Shown here: in pieces, positions 25,896 through 34,394 of the stretch
Position numbering within the stretch: the first letter of the stretch is position 1
Layout of the letters: each line of letters opens with the position of its first letter
Program-made: the position numbers and the translations under genes
Source: SAR324 cluster bacterium
GTDB lineage: Bacteria; SAR324; XYD2-FULL-50-16; HCM1
Reading direction: 5' to 3'
NCBI GenBank assembly: GCA_002995645.1
Contig: PUHO01000007.1
Location: 4,797-68,796, forward strand
Length of the DNA stretch: 64,000 bases
Notes under the pieces: generated by a model
Databases searched by the model: none
What the model saw: only the letters and a program-made list of their open reading frames with translations
Told to the model about the DNA's origin: nothing

Positions 25896-26804
25896 ATGTT
25901 ACAACAAAGAACAATAGACACGTTGGAAAAAGCATTTAAATCTATTTTTAAAGAAACACTAACTATACAAAAAACAGACTGGTCAAAAATAGCGTCGTTA
26001 GTGCAATCTTCTTCTTTAAGCTCGTCTTATCATTGGGCGAATCGCTTTCCTGTTATGAGTGAATGGATAAACGAAAGAAAGAAAACAAATTCAATGGCGA
26101 AACCGTTTGCCATAGAAAATAAGAAATATGAATCCCATATTGAAGTCGATACGGCGGATATTGAAGATAATAATATAGGAAGCTATCGTATTTTAATTGA
26201 AGAAATGGCGGCGGCAGTAGAAAGAAACAAAGATAAGTATATTTTTAAGTTACTTAAAGACGGTTTTACTAATACCGGCTATGACGGCGTACCTTTTTTC
26301 AGTGATAACCACCAAATAACGGCAAACATAGACGGTACGGGCGCAAAAATAAAAGTTTCTAATATACTCAATCCTTTAGTCTCTATTAAACCGGCTTGGT
26401 TTGTTCTAGATGCGTCAAGAGCGTTAAAACCTTTTATCTTGCAAGAAAGAACAAATCCTTCTTTTCATGCGTTAACAAATAGCGATTCAAATTACCTTTT
26501 TGAATTTGACCGTATTCCGTTTGGCGTACGGTGGAGAGGAAGCTTCGGCTACGGTGCTTATCAAAGTATTATTGCTTGCCGTGATGCGTTAACAGGCGCT
26601 AATTTTGGTAAAGCAGTTAATCAGCTGTTACAAATGAAAATGAACGGAAACGAATATTTTGGATTTAAACCGACTCATTTAATTGTTCCGCCAAGCTTAC
26701 GTTCCGACGCGCAAACGATTATTAAAAAAACGGCGTTAACCAGCGGGGACAGTAATCCTAATTATAATGCAGTAGATATTATTGTTTCACCGTGGCTTGC
26801 CTAA
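25896..26804 (+). CDS. Major capsid protein (Mu gpT-like)
   Basis: 302 residues, the same size as Mu T (about 305). Characteristic blocks are WSKIASLVQSSSLSSSYHWANRFPVMSEW, the KKYESHIEVDTADIEDNNIG strand region, GVPFFSDNH, FGVRWRGSFGYGAYQSIIACRDALTGANF and the C-terminal THLIVPPSLRSDAQTII with YNAVDIIVSPWLA. Strong ribosome binding site AGAAAGGAAA. The gene looks intact, which argues that heads can still be built. Confidence 0.92.
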   Translation: MLQQRTIDTLEKAFKSIFKETLTIQKTDWSKIASLVQSSSLSSSYHWANRFPVMSEWINERKKTNSMAKPFAIENKKYESHIEVDTADIEDNNIGSYRILIEEMAAAVERNKDKYIFKLLKDGFTNTGYDGVPFFSDNHQITANIDGTGAKIKVSNILNPLVSIKPAWFVLDASRALKPFILQERTNPSFHALTNSDSNYLFEFDRIPFGVRWRGSFGYGAYQSIIACRDALTGANFGKAVNQLLQMKMNGNEYFGFKPTHLIVPPSLRSDAQTIIKKTALTSGDSNPNYNAVDIIVSPWLA

Positions 26805-26824
26805 TAAAAGCAAAAGGGAATCTA

Positions 26825-27052
26825 ATGGAAAAAACAATAGATAAAACAGAAACAAAGGAAGCAAAGCTAACGTACGTTACGGCAAAATTAAGCGATGAGT
26901 ATAAACTAAAATTTCCTTTTAATCATTCATATAAAACAAAAAGGTATATATGGCAATACGAACCGCGTAGCTACTTTTGTACAAACGAAGAGAAAATAGC
27001 AATAACAAAGAATAGATTTTTAACGATCATTAAAAGAAAGGTAAAGCTATGA
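26825..27052 (+). CDS. Small phage protein in the gp35 position, function unknown
   Basis: 75 residues from the ATG at 26825, chosen because AAAAGGGAAT precedes it; the longer frame from 26792 overlaps the capsid gene. Basic and aromatic, no motif I recognise. Between capsid and gp36 Mu-like phages carry gp35, so this may be its divergent equivalent. Its stop overlaps the gp36 start (ATGA-type overlap at 27049). Confidence 0.55.
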   Translation: MEKTIDKTETKEAKLTYVTAKLSDEYKLKFPFNHSYKTKRYIWQYEPRSYFCTNEEKIAITKNRFLTIIKRKVKL

Positions 27053-27435
27053 ATTGGATTTGTACACTAGAAGATATGATAGCAAGGTACGGCGAAGATA
27101 AGCTTGTTCATAACGATGGTAAGCTTGCTAAAGAAGCTATTAAAAAGACCATAGAAGATGCGCAAGCTATTATTAAAATATACGTGCCGAATCTAGATCA
27201 GTCAAATAAAGAGACAAAAGAAATTTTAAAGCCAATTTGCCTGGATATAGCTTTATATCGTTTAAGCGATTACGTAACAAGCGATATAGACGTCCGGCAA
27301 AGATATGAACAAGCAATGGAGACTTTAGCTTTTATAGCAAAAAAAGCAGATAAAGGCGAAGCGCTACCAAGCTTAACAAATAAAAAAGAAAAGACCTATA
27401 GTGAAATAATTTATAAACGAGGTACTTTTTCTTAA
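27049..27435 (+). CDS. Mu gp36-like head-tail connector (DUF1320)
   Basis: 128 residues beginning MNWICTLEDMIARYGEDKLV, with AIKKTIEDAQAIIKIYV, ICLDIALYRLSDYV and IRQRYEQAMETL-like VRQRYEQAMETLAFIAK, the standard DUF1320 layout. Members join the capsid to the tail in Mu-like phages. Overlaps the previous gene by 4 bp and is followed 13 bp later by gp37. Confidence 0.88.
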   Translation: MNWICTLEDMIARYGEDKLVHNDGKLAKEAIKKTIEDAQAIIKIYVPNLDQSNKETKEILKPICLDIALYRLSDYVTSDIDVRQRYEQAMETLAFIAKKADKGEALPSLTNKKEKTYSEIIYKRGTFS

Positions 27436-27448
27436 CCATAGGGAGAAT

Positions 27449-28057
27449 ATGAATTTATTAGAAATAAGAGAATATATTCTTTCCTATTTACAATCCTCTT
27501 TGCAAGCGATTATCCCCATAAAATCAATTGTGACAAGGGCAAGCGCCGTAAACGAGCAAGTATTAGCAAAACAAGCAAGTAAGAATACGGCGGCTTTGTA
27601 TTTAACGATTAAAGGAATTAAAGACTATGAACTTAATCCGGCAGAAATGGAAATACAAGGCGAGCTTGTGCAAACCACAAGAACAACGGGCATATTAAAA
27701 GGAGACGAGCAAGCGTTGGTTTTACTTTGTGATGTGATTGCCGTTATACACGCTTTGGAAGAAGCGGCATGCGGCATAGACGCGCCGGCTATTACGGCGG
27801 CGCAAAACATAACGAGTCAACAAAGTTTAGATATGAACTTACATGTTTGGAAAATAGATTTTAACTGGAAAGTGGGAATACAAGGAATCACAACTTTACA
27901 AGATAAAATTAAAACCTACTATGACGACGACATGTTGTATGCTGCGAAAAATAAAAATATCACATTATTTGAAGGGTATCTAGCAAAGCATAATATAAGC
28001 GCAACAAACTGGGTGCAAGAAAAGGTAGTTTTTGAAAAAAATAAGAATATAAAATAA
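27449..28057 (+). CDS. Mu gp37-like tail completion protein (DUF1834)
   Basis: 202 residues. N-terminal LLEIREYILSYLQSSL, the LYLTIKGIKDYELNPAEMEIQGELVQTTRTT region and the C-terminal MNLHVWKIDFNWKVGI strand pattern fit Mu gp37. Located just before the sheath gene as in Mu. It probably acts at the head-tail junction or tail terminator. Confidence 0.8.
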   Translation: MNLLEIREYILSYLQSSLQAIIPIKSIVTRASAVNEQVLAKQASKNTAALYLTIKGIKDYELNPAEMEIQGELVQTTRTTGILKGDEQALVLLCDVIAVIHALEEAACGIDAPAITAAQNITSQQSLDMNLHVWKIDFNWKVGIQGITTLQDKIKTYYDDDMLYAAKNKNITLFEGYLAKHNISATNWVQEKVVFEKNKNIK

Positions 28058-28067
28058 AAAGGAATAT

Positions 28068-29531
28068 ATGGCAATTACATTTAACGAAGTTCCAGCAGCT
28101 TTACGCGTTCCGGGGATATATACGGAAGTAAACGCAAGTTTAAGCGGCACAGGAGTAAATACAAAAAAGGTGTTAGTAATCGGACAACAAACAAGCACGG
28201 CAACGGCAACAACGAATAAAGTTGTTTACGTTAGCAGTAAAGCAAGAGCAAAAAGCTTGTTTGGTGTGGGTAGTATGCTAGCAGCAATGATAGAGAGTTT
28301 TTTTAATTATAATAAGCAAGTAGAGTTATACGCGCTTCCGGTGGCAGATCAAGCGGGCGCTGTGGCGGCAAGTTCGGAAATAACCGTTGCCGCAACCTCC
28401 GCCGGGGCAGACGGTTCGCTTAGCTTATATGTAAACGACGTTTTAGTAAGCATTATTGTAAAAAAAGGAGAAACAGAAGAGACAATAGCAAAAAATATTA
28501 GTGATACTATTAACACAATGCCGTCTTTACCTATAACGGCAACAGTACAAAGTAAAGATAAAAATAAAGTGTTGTTAACGGCAAATCACGCAGGCGAGAT
28601 AGGTAATGATATTAGTATGAATCAAAATCTACTTGGTGAAAGCGGCGTGGAAGGGGTGGCGCTTACTTTAAGCAGTCTAGCAAACGGAGCGAAAAACCCC
28701 GATATTGCCGCGGCTTTACAAGCGATTGATAGCGTTCATTATAATTATTTTATTGTGCCTTATACAGATCAAAGTAACATAACGGCACTACAAAACGAAT
28801 TAGACGCAAGGTATAAAGCACTAGAACAAAAAGGAGCACGTGCTTTTATAGCGAAAAAAGGAACGCTAGACGAAGTGTTATTATTTGGAAAATCAAGTAA
28901 TGCTATTCATATTAGTTGTATAGATGCAAGTAATAGCGTCAGTCCGCTTACTTCTTGGGTGGCAACTAACGCTGCCGTTGCAATTGAAACCTTGTCTATA
29001 GATCCGTCTTTACCTTTATATAATAAACGTTTACCAAACCTAATAGCAGGGAAAACACGTTCTTTACAAGAAAGGAATACGCTATTATTTAACGGCATTA
29101 CAACGCATTTTGTTTCTATAGATACGCAAGTATATCTAGAAAGGCAAATTATGATGTATAAGCAAACGCCGCAAGGTGACGCTGATACAAGTTACTTAGA
29201 TATAGAAATCCCGGAAACACTAGACTCGATTCGTAATATACAAAGAACAGAAGCGCAAAAAAGATTTGCCGGATATAAACTAGCGAAAACAGATGAAATA
29301 TTTGCAGCAGGGCAAAAGGTGATGACTCCTCAAGTATTCAAAGGGTTTTTATTAGATTTATACAGACGGGTTTTTCTTGAGGAAAAAGGTTGGGTGCAAG
29401 ATTATGATAATTATAAAAAAACCTTACTAGTACAAGTAAACGAATCAGATAAAACAAGAATAGATTGGAAAGACGAACCAACGTTAATAGGTCAATTTTA
29501 TATTGGCGTGGGATTAATCGAGTTTATATAA
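28068..29531 (+). CDS. Contractile tail sheath protein (Mu gpL-like)
   Basis: 487 residues, like Mu L (495). N-terminal FNEVPAALRVPGIYTEVNASLSGTG is the sheath hallmark; the C-terminal WVQDYDNYKKTLLVQVNESDKTRIDWKDEPTLIGQFYIGVGLIEFI supplies the conserved sheath core. It defines the particle as a contractile-tailed, myovirus-type structure. Reading frame intact. Followed by the tube gene after 26 bp. Confidence 0.94.
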   Translation: MAITFNEVPAALRVPGIYTEVNASLSGTGVNTKKVLVIGQQTSTATATTNKVVYVSSKARAKSLFGVGSMLAAMIESFFNYNKQVELYALPVADQAGAVAASSEITVAATSAGADGSLSLYVNDVLVSIIVKKGETEETIAKNISDTINTMPSLPITATVQSKDKNKVLLTANHAGEIGNDISMNQNLLGESGVEGVALTLSSLANGAKNPDIAAALQAIDSVHYNYFIVPYTDQSNITALQNELDARYKALEQKGARAFIAKKGTLDEVLLFGKSSNAIHISCIDASNSVSPLTSWVATNAAVAIETLSIDPSLPLYNKRLPNLIAGKTRSLQERNTLLFNGITTHFVSIDTQVYLERQIMMYKQTPQGDADTSYLDIEIPETLDSIRNIQRTEAQKRFAGYKLAKTDEIFAAGQKVMTPQVFKGFLLDLYRRVFLEEKGWVQDYDNYKKTLLVQVNESDKTRIDWKDEPTLIGQFYIGVGLIEFI

Positions 29532-29557
29532 ATTAAGCAAAGTAAAAAGGAAATAGT

Positions 29558-29920
29558 ATGGCAAAATTAAATCAAGTAGAAAAGGTGCAAGTGCCGAGTA
29601 TAGGCGCGTTGCCTGTTCGTTCTGTTGGCAGTGTGTTCAAAGCGTCCGGCGTAGTAAGAAAATTTCAAGCGGCAGTGGGCATTTCAGACGGTGGCTTTAC
29701 AACAGAGAATCAACCGGCAGAATTAAACTTACAACTTAATGCTTCAAGTAAGCTGGATCTTTCTCAGTTAAATAGTGTGGAGAATGAAACAATAACGGTG
29801 AGCTTATCTAATAATAGCGTATATACTATGCCAAACGCATGGTGTAGCGAGCCTGCCGAATTAAGGCAAGGCGTTATTGTCGTTCAGTTTCAGTCAAATA
29901 GAAGCGATAAAATACAATAA
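29558..29920 (+). CDS. Tail tube protein (Mu gpM-like)
   Basis: 120 residues, as Mu M (118). Starts MAKLNQVEKVQVPSIGALPV and ends with a WCSEPAELRQGVIVVQFQS segment, a beta-rich pattern consistent with the inner tube. Position directly after sheath confirms the call. A hairpin follows the stop. Confidence 0.88.
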   Translation: MAKLNQVEKVQVPSIGALPVRSVGSVFKASGVVRKFQAAVGISDGGFTTENQPAELNLQLNASSKLDLSQLNSVENETITVSLSNNSVYTMPNAWCSEPAELRQGVIVVQFQSNRSDKIQ

Positions 29921-29928
29921 CATGAAAG

Positions 29929-29956
29929 GTTAACTTGCGCTAGTTCGTAAGTTAAC
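29929..29956 (+). promoter_or_regulatory. Intercistronic hairpin after the tube gene
   Basis: GTTAACTTGCG and CGTAAGTTAAC form an 11-bp stem (one G-T pair) around a 6-nt loop, ending 8 bp before the next start codon. There is no T run, so it is not a standard terminator. It may protect the sheath-tube messenger or lower expression of the following low-copy proteins. Confidence 0.5.
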
Positions 29957-29963
29957 TTACACA

Positions 29964-30251
29964 ATGAAAGAAGGATATATAATGACAAAAACAATTAGCT
30001 TACAAGTACCTATTACTAAAGGGGAAAGAACTATTACAGAGATAAGTTTATGCGAACCAAAAGCAAAACATTTACTTTCTCTTGACGAAGTAAACGGAGA
30101 AATTGCCAGTGTGTTTGCCTTAACGGCGGCGTTAAGCGGAGAGAGTGAAGCGCTGTTGCAAGAGCTATCTATTATAGATTTTGAAACAATTAAACAAGAA
30201 TTAGATAGCTTGCTTACAGTGGAAGACGATCTATTGGGGAAGTCCAAATAA
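29964..30251 (+). CDS. Tail assembly chaperone (Mu gp41-like), upstream frame
   Basis: 95 residues; starts at ATG 29964 or, after a better-spaced AGAAGGATATATA, at 29982 (MTKTISLQVPIT). ISLQVPITKGERTITEISLCEPKAKHLLSLDEV is typical of the phage tail assembly (GpE/gp41) family. It precedes the tape measure as in Mu and lambda. The frame ends at TAA 30251, but a second frame continues the family with a -1 shift (next entry). Confidence 0.8.
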   Translation: MKEGYIMTKTISLQVPITKGERTITEISLCEPKAKHLLSLDEVNGEIASVFALTAALSGESEALLQELSIIDFETIKQELDSLLTVEDDLLGKSK

Positions 30252-30394
30252 CGCCGTATGCAGTTGGTGAATTCATGGCGGATATTATGTTTATTTTTAA
30301 GGGCTTTGATTATATAAGTTTAAAAAATATGAAACTAGGGAATGTAATAGGTTGGTGGAAAAGAGGAAAGGAACGTATAGAGAGTGAGGAGTAG
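30237..30394 (+). CDS. -1 frame extension of the tail assembly chaperone (GpE-like)
   Basis: In the -1 frame, from GGG at 30236-30238, the sequence continues as EVQITPYAVGEFMADIMFIF and so on to TAG 30392-30394. That is the short GpE-like segment (about 50 residues) found as a frameshift product in contractile phages. The slip site is TTG GGG AAG with four Gs (30236-30239), so a GGG-decoding tRNA can slip back one base onto GGG. The alternative is separate translation from ATG 30275, which has no obvious ribosome binding site. Confidence 0.6.
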
Positions 30395-30467
30395 GGTAAT
30401 CAGGGGGTAAGGGGTTATTGCGGGAAGTAAGTAATAAGGGTGGGACAATTTATATAAGAGTAAGAAA

Positions 30468-31388
30468 ATGAATAGATATGTATCAAGTAATTTGAATAGA
30501 CTAAAAGAGAAAATACAGTTTTTGCAAAAGCAACAAGATAGGTTAACACAAAAAAATAAAACACAATTGAGTTTTATACAAAACAAAAAGAAACCACTTG
30601 CGATAAGCGGAGCAAGCAAACAGCAAGTACGTATATTTGACACAATGCAAAAAACGGCGAATAAAGAAAAAATCAAATATACCAATACGCTAGGAAAGCT
30701 AAAGAAAACACAAGACAACCGGCGTATAAGTAAAACAAACCGGCAAAGTGCCGTTACTAAACTCATAGGTAACGTGCAAAATAAAGAACAAAAATCATCT
30801 ATTGTTTTACGTACTATGCCTTTTATAGGTATACAAACGAACCAAGAACAAAACGAAAAAGAACAACCGGAGAATCCCGTTGCTATAATCACTAAAGAGA
30901 GCCCTATTGTAACAAAGCAAAAAGCGCAAGTTATCCCTTCTTATTATATACGTAATGCCAACGTAAAAGCACGAGTTACGCAGCAAAAAGAAGGTAAAGT
31001 ACAAAATACTTCTTTACATAAGATTATAAGCTTACAACCTAAGCAAGGAGAACAACGAAGTACGCGTTTTTTACAAACAAAATCTAAGCAAGCTTTGCCA
31101 ACTAGAAACAAAGTTTCTTTTATAGATAACCTTGTTAGTAATCAAAAAACAAAAGCTAATAGCAAACAAAACGAAGCGTATAAACCTAGTTTGTTCGCAC
31201 AAGAAAAAAGTAGTTATTTTGTAAAACAAAACGAAAGAAAAGAAAAAGATTCAATGACTATTCCACAAGAAATTATATTGAAAATAGAAACAGACGAAGG
31301 TATTAAAGCACATGTAAAACGTATTTCAGGGAAACAGGATAATATAGAAGTGCAAACAAAGCTTAATTGTGGGTATATATTTTCATAA
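30468..31388 (+). CDS. Very short tape measure protein (Mu gp42 position)
   Basis: 306 residues against about 680 in Mu. The N-terminus (LNRLKEKIQFLQKQQDRLTQ) is the coiled-coil start common to tape measures. The end (EIILKIETDEGIKAHVKRISG then a short tail) matches the usual Mu/P2 tape-measure terminus of the form LxIxxxxGxxAxV. The centre is Gln/Lys/Asn-rich and disordered-looking, with no hydrophobic membrane-inserting segment. Tail length scales with this protein (about 0.15 nm per residue), so a tail near 45 nm is implied. Role assigned by position plus the two ends. Confidence 0.65.
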   Translation: MNRYVSSNLNRLKEKIQFLQKQQDRLTQKNKTQLSFIQNKKKPLAISGASKQQVRIFDTMQKTANKEKIKYTNTLGKLKKTQDNRRISKTNRQSAVTKLIGNVQNKEQKSSIVLRTMPFIGIQTNQEQNEKEQPENPVAIITKESPIVTKQKAQVIPSYYIRNANVKARVTQQKEGKVQNTSLHKIISLQPKQGEQRSTRFLQTKSKQALPTRNKVSFIDNLVSNQKTKANSKQNEAYKPSLFAQEKSSYFVKQNERKEKDSMTIPQEIILKIETDEGIKAHVKRISGKQDNIEVQTKLNCGYIFS

Positions 31389-31424
31389 AAGAAGAGCAGA
31401 TACACAGGGAACAAAAGGAGGGAT

Positions 31425-32594
31425 ATGGAATTTAATAGCAGTGGTTTTCGCGCGTCTTACAGAGGAGTGCGGTTTCTAGTTTCAAAACATACGGAAGTAA
31501 TAGGAAGAAACATACAAGTAGCTAGCTACGTTGGAAGTGAAAACTTAACTAGTATGGATTTAGGAAAGAAAGAAAAAAGATACAATATAGAAGCGTACGT
31601 TATAGGCGTTGATTATATAAAAGAGCGTGACGAGCTAAGAAAAGCATTAATGCAAAAAGGGGTTGGCATGTTAATTCATCCCTATCTAGGTGAAACAAGG
31701 GTACGAGTTGAGTCCGTTAGTTTAATAGAAAGCGCCAAAGAAGGGAGAATGTGTCGTTTTTCCATTACCTTTGTAGAAGCGGGAAAGAATAAAGATATTA
31801 CTCTCTCTGGTTTCAAACAAATAGACAAGCAAGCAAACGAGGCAAGACAAGCTTCGGCTTTGCAATTTGCCAGTACTATTAAGTTATATAATCAATCAAA
31901 GCAGGTTGTTGATTCAGCGCAATCTCATATGCATGCGGCAACTGATTTTATGGAGCGAGTAGCAAATAAAGCAACAGTAGAATCAAGAAGAGTAAGCAAT
32001 ATAGCGAGCTCTATTGCTGATTTTAGAGGTGCGATTCATAAATTGCAACGTACGCCCTATGAAGTGGCGTCTAGTTTTTTATCGCTTCATGCGGCAATTA
32101 CTTCTTTGTTTACCACAGGGCAAGATAACAGCATCACCTCTTTAGAAACGCCGTTTTCTAGTTTCCTAGACGCCGAATCGTTTCATTTTGAAACTGATCA
32201 AAATAAACCGACTGAAAATGAAAACGGAAAGGTGATTACTTTACTTTTACAACAAGCGGCCGTTATATCTTGCGGTGAAATTATGTCTAAAATGAAAGTA
32301 ATGAGTAAAAATAGTGCGGAATCCATTGAAAAACAATTTAATAATTTTGCTCAAAAAGTAAACACATCTAGCGAAGTAAGTAATTTTATTAGCTTAACTG
32401 ATTTTCGCTTAAGTAGCATAGAAGCGTTACGTGCCGATTCGTCCGGTTTGCATATAGAAAAAAAATCGTTAGTAACAAACTATATTCCTAGTTTAGTGTT
32501 TTCTAAATTAAAACAAACAAAAGAAGCGGATATTTTATACCTTAATACACCGCAAAACCCTTTGTTTCTTAAAGGAGAAATAATTCATGTCTGA
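31425..32594 (+). CDS. DNA circularisation/tail protein (Mu gpN-like)
   Basis: 389 residues. The N-terminal domain of the DNA_circ_N type is clear: SGFRASYRGVRFLVSKHTEV, FDLGKKEKRYNIEAYVIG-like LGKKEKRYNIEAYVIGVDYI, LRKALMQKGVGMLIHPYLGE and RFSITFVEAG. The C-terminal half is helical and variable. It is a baseplate or tail-tip component in Mu. AAGGAGGGAT gives a strong ribosome binding site. Overlaps the next gene by 8 bp. Confidence 0.85.
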   Translation: MEFNSSGFRASYRGVRFLVSKHTEVIGRNIQVASYVGSENLTSMDLGKKEKRYNIEAYVIGVDYIKERDELRKALMQKGVGMLIHPYLGETRVRVESVSLIESAKEGRMCRFSITFVEAGKNKDITLSGFKQIDKQANEARQASALQFASTIKLYNQSKQVVDSAQSHMHAATDFMERVANKATVESRRVSNIASSIADFRGAIHKLQRTPYEVASSFLSLHAAITSLFTTGQDNSITSLETPFSSFLDAESFHFETDQNKPTENENGKVITLLLQQAAVISCGEIMSKMKVMSKNSAESIEKQFNNFAQKVNTSSEVSNFISLTDFRLSSIEALRADSSGLHIEKKSLVTNYIPSLVFSKLKQTKEADILYLNTPQNPLFLKGEIIHV

Positions 32595-33561
32595 TATTAT
32601 TTTAAAATGTGACGGCAAGGCTTTTGTTGGTTGGAAATATATTCACCTTGTTTGCACTATGCAAGCTATTGCCTATTCGTTTTGTGTTGAAATGGATTTG
32701 AATAAAGATAATGCACCTTATTTTAATCAAATAAAAACCCATAGTTCTATTGAATTAATAGGTATAGATAACGAAACTAAAGTAAAGCAAGTGCTTTTAA
32801 CAGGCTATATTGACAAAATAAAACGTATTATTAGCCCGGAGGAATCAAGCGTTCAAATACAAGGAAGAAGCAAAACAAGGGATTTAATAGATTGTGTGAT
32901 TACAAAATCATTTGCCCAAAATCAAAGCTTAACAGCAGTAGCAAAAAGTATTTGCAACGATTTTTCAATAGAGGTGACAAGTGATAATACAAGCGTATTA
33001 GAAGATAAACTGTGCTTCTCTTTGCAAACGCCTTTTTATATCTTAAATGAATTAGCAAAAAATCAAAATAAAGTTCTCTTAACCAATAATAAAGGTAATC
33101 TCTTAATACAAGATAAAGTTAGCAAAGAAGTACTTCCAACACCTTTAATAGAAGGAGAAAATATTATATTAGCCGAAATGGAAGAAAACGGAAGCAATCA
33201 GTTTTCTAGTTATAAAGTTAAAATAGAAGAACAAGCAAGCATAGAAGAACAAGATGAAAACGTACCTTGTTTTAGACCGTATGAAATCCTTTCAGCTATA
33301 CAAGAAAGCAAAGAAGTAAGTAAACAAATAGCTTTATTTGAAAAACGAAAACGAGCTTACTTTAAAATAAAAGTCGTTATTCTTGGCTGGGAATATAGTC
33401 AAGGCAAGTTTTGGCAAGAAAACAAGCTTTGTGAAGTTAATTTGCCTAGTTTATTCACTAATAGCAAAACGCTATTAATTGAATCAGTTACTTTTAATTT
33501 GATTCATTTTGAGAAAACAACTGTGCTAACGTTAGTCAAACCGGAGACCTATCATGTTTGA
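32587..33561 (+). CDS. Baseplate hub protein (Mu gpP/gp44-like)
   Basis: 324 residues: MSDIILKCDGKAFVGWKYIHL, then YSFCVEMD, then TGYIDKIKRIISPEESSVQIQGRSKTRDLIDC, the standard Mu gp44 pattern for the cell-puncturing hub. AAKQVLL-type strand details are divergent, but length and location are right. Overlaps gene N (8 bp) upstream and gp45 (8 bp) downstream, indicating coupled translation. Confidence 0.87.
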   Translation: MSDIILKCDGKAFVGWKYIHLVCTMQAIAYSFCVEMDLNKDNAPYFNQIKTHSSIELIGIDNETKVKQVLLTGYIDKIKRIISPEESSVQIQGRSKTRDLIDCVITKSFAQNQSLTAVAKSICNDFSIEVTSDNTSVLEDKLCFSLQTPFYILNELAKNQNKVLLTNNKGNLLIQDKVSKEVLPTPLIEGENIILAEMEENGSNQFSSYKVKIEEQASIEEQDENVPCFRPYEILSAIQESKEVSKQIALFEKRKRAYFKIKVVILGWEYSQGKFWQENKLCEVNLPSLFTNSKTLLIESVTFNLIHFEKTTVLTLVKPETYHV

Positions 33562-34060
33562 AAAAGATTTGATTACTGCCTTAAAGAGATGCGTTTTTTC
33601 TCTTATACTTAAAGGTAAAGCCAAGAGAATAGAACAAAAAGAAGTGCAAGTCCTTGTATATGATGAAGAGGTAAGAACACTTAAAAGGTTGGATAATTCA
33701 TATGGCATACAAACAAAACCAAGTTTAAGCGATAAACTAAGTGTTATTGCTTTTTTTAAGAAAGGCATAGCCTCGCAAGGCGTGAGTCTAGCCATACAAG
33801 AAGAGAAGGTGCCTGATCTTGGATTAACAGAAGGGGAAGTAGCGGTATATAATCGCGCTGGCGTTAAGGTGATATTAAAGGCAAACGGCAAGCTAGAAGT
33901 GAGTAATAAAACTGCGAGTTTAGCAGAAATCCTAGATAGCTTTATTAGTCAAGTTATGCAAATACAAACAACAGGCAGCCCAGTCAATCATGCGCTTTCT
34001 CCAACAAGTATACAAGCTTTGCTACAAATACAAATCAAATTAAAATCGTTGTTAACATAA
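33554..34060 (+). CDS. Baseplate spike protein (Mu gp45/V-like)
   Basis: 168 residues. N-terminal part with LKGKAKRIEQKEVQVLVYDEEVRTLKRLDNSYGIQTKP fits the Mu gp45 OB-fold domain, and VAVYNRAGVKVILKANGKLEVSN the beta-helix that forms the membrane-piercing needle. The His-rich iron-binding tip seen in P2-type spikes is not visible. The stop overlaps the next start (ATGA-type). Confidence 0.82.
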   Translation: MFEKDLITALKRCVFSLILKGKAKRIEQKEVQVLVYDEEVRTLKRLDNSYGIQTKPSLSDKLSVIAFFKKGIASQGVSLAIQEEKVPDLGLTEGEVAVYNRAGVKVILKANGKLEVSNKTASLAEILDSFISQVMQIQTTGSPVNHALSPTSIQALLQIQIKLKSLLT

Positions 34061-34386
34061 TGAAAATAGAAGAGTATAAAAATCTAACTACCTTAATTAA
34101 AATCAGTTTAGATACGGAGTTAAACACATGGTGGGCAAATAGTAAGCTAGGTAGCGATATAGTGGCTTTACTCAAAACGGGGAAGGTCAATAATACAACG
34201 TTATTAAAGTTGTATTCTAGTGCAAAAGAAGCGTTAAACTGGCTACTAGAAGACGAACTTGTTAAAGAAATGGATATTCTTATTGCACAAGATAAAGTGA
34301 ATAAAAATAGAATTAATTTTAATATTAATATAGTTAAACCTGACGGGAACGACGATCGGATTAACTACGTATATAATCTAAAATAG
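34060..34386 (+). CDS. Baseplate protein (Mu gp46-like)
   Basis: 108 residues. TELNTWWANSKLGSDIVALLKTGKVN and ALNWLLEDELVKEMDI are the gp46 features (a small acidic wedge protein related to gp25 of T4-type phages). Starts on the last base of the spike stop and lies 8 bp before gp47. Confidence 0.85.
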   Translation: MKIEEYKNLTTLIKISLDTELNTWWANSKLGSDIVALLKTGKVNNTTLLKLYSSAKEALNWLLEDELVKEMDILIAQDKVNKNRINFNINIVKPDGNDDRINYVYNLK

Positions 34387-34394
34387 GAAGATAT

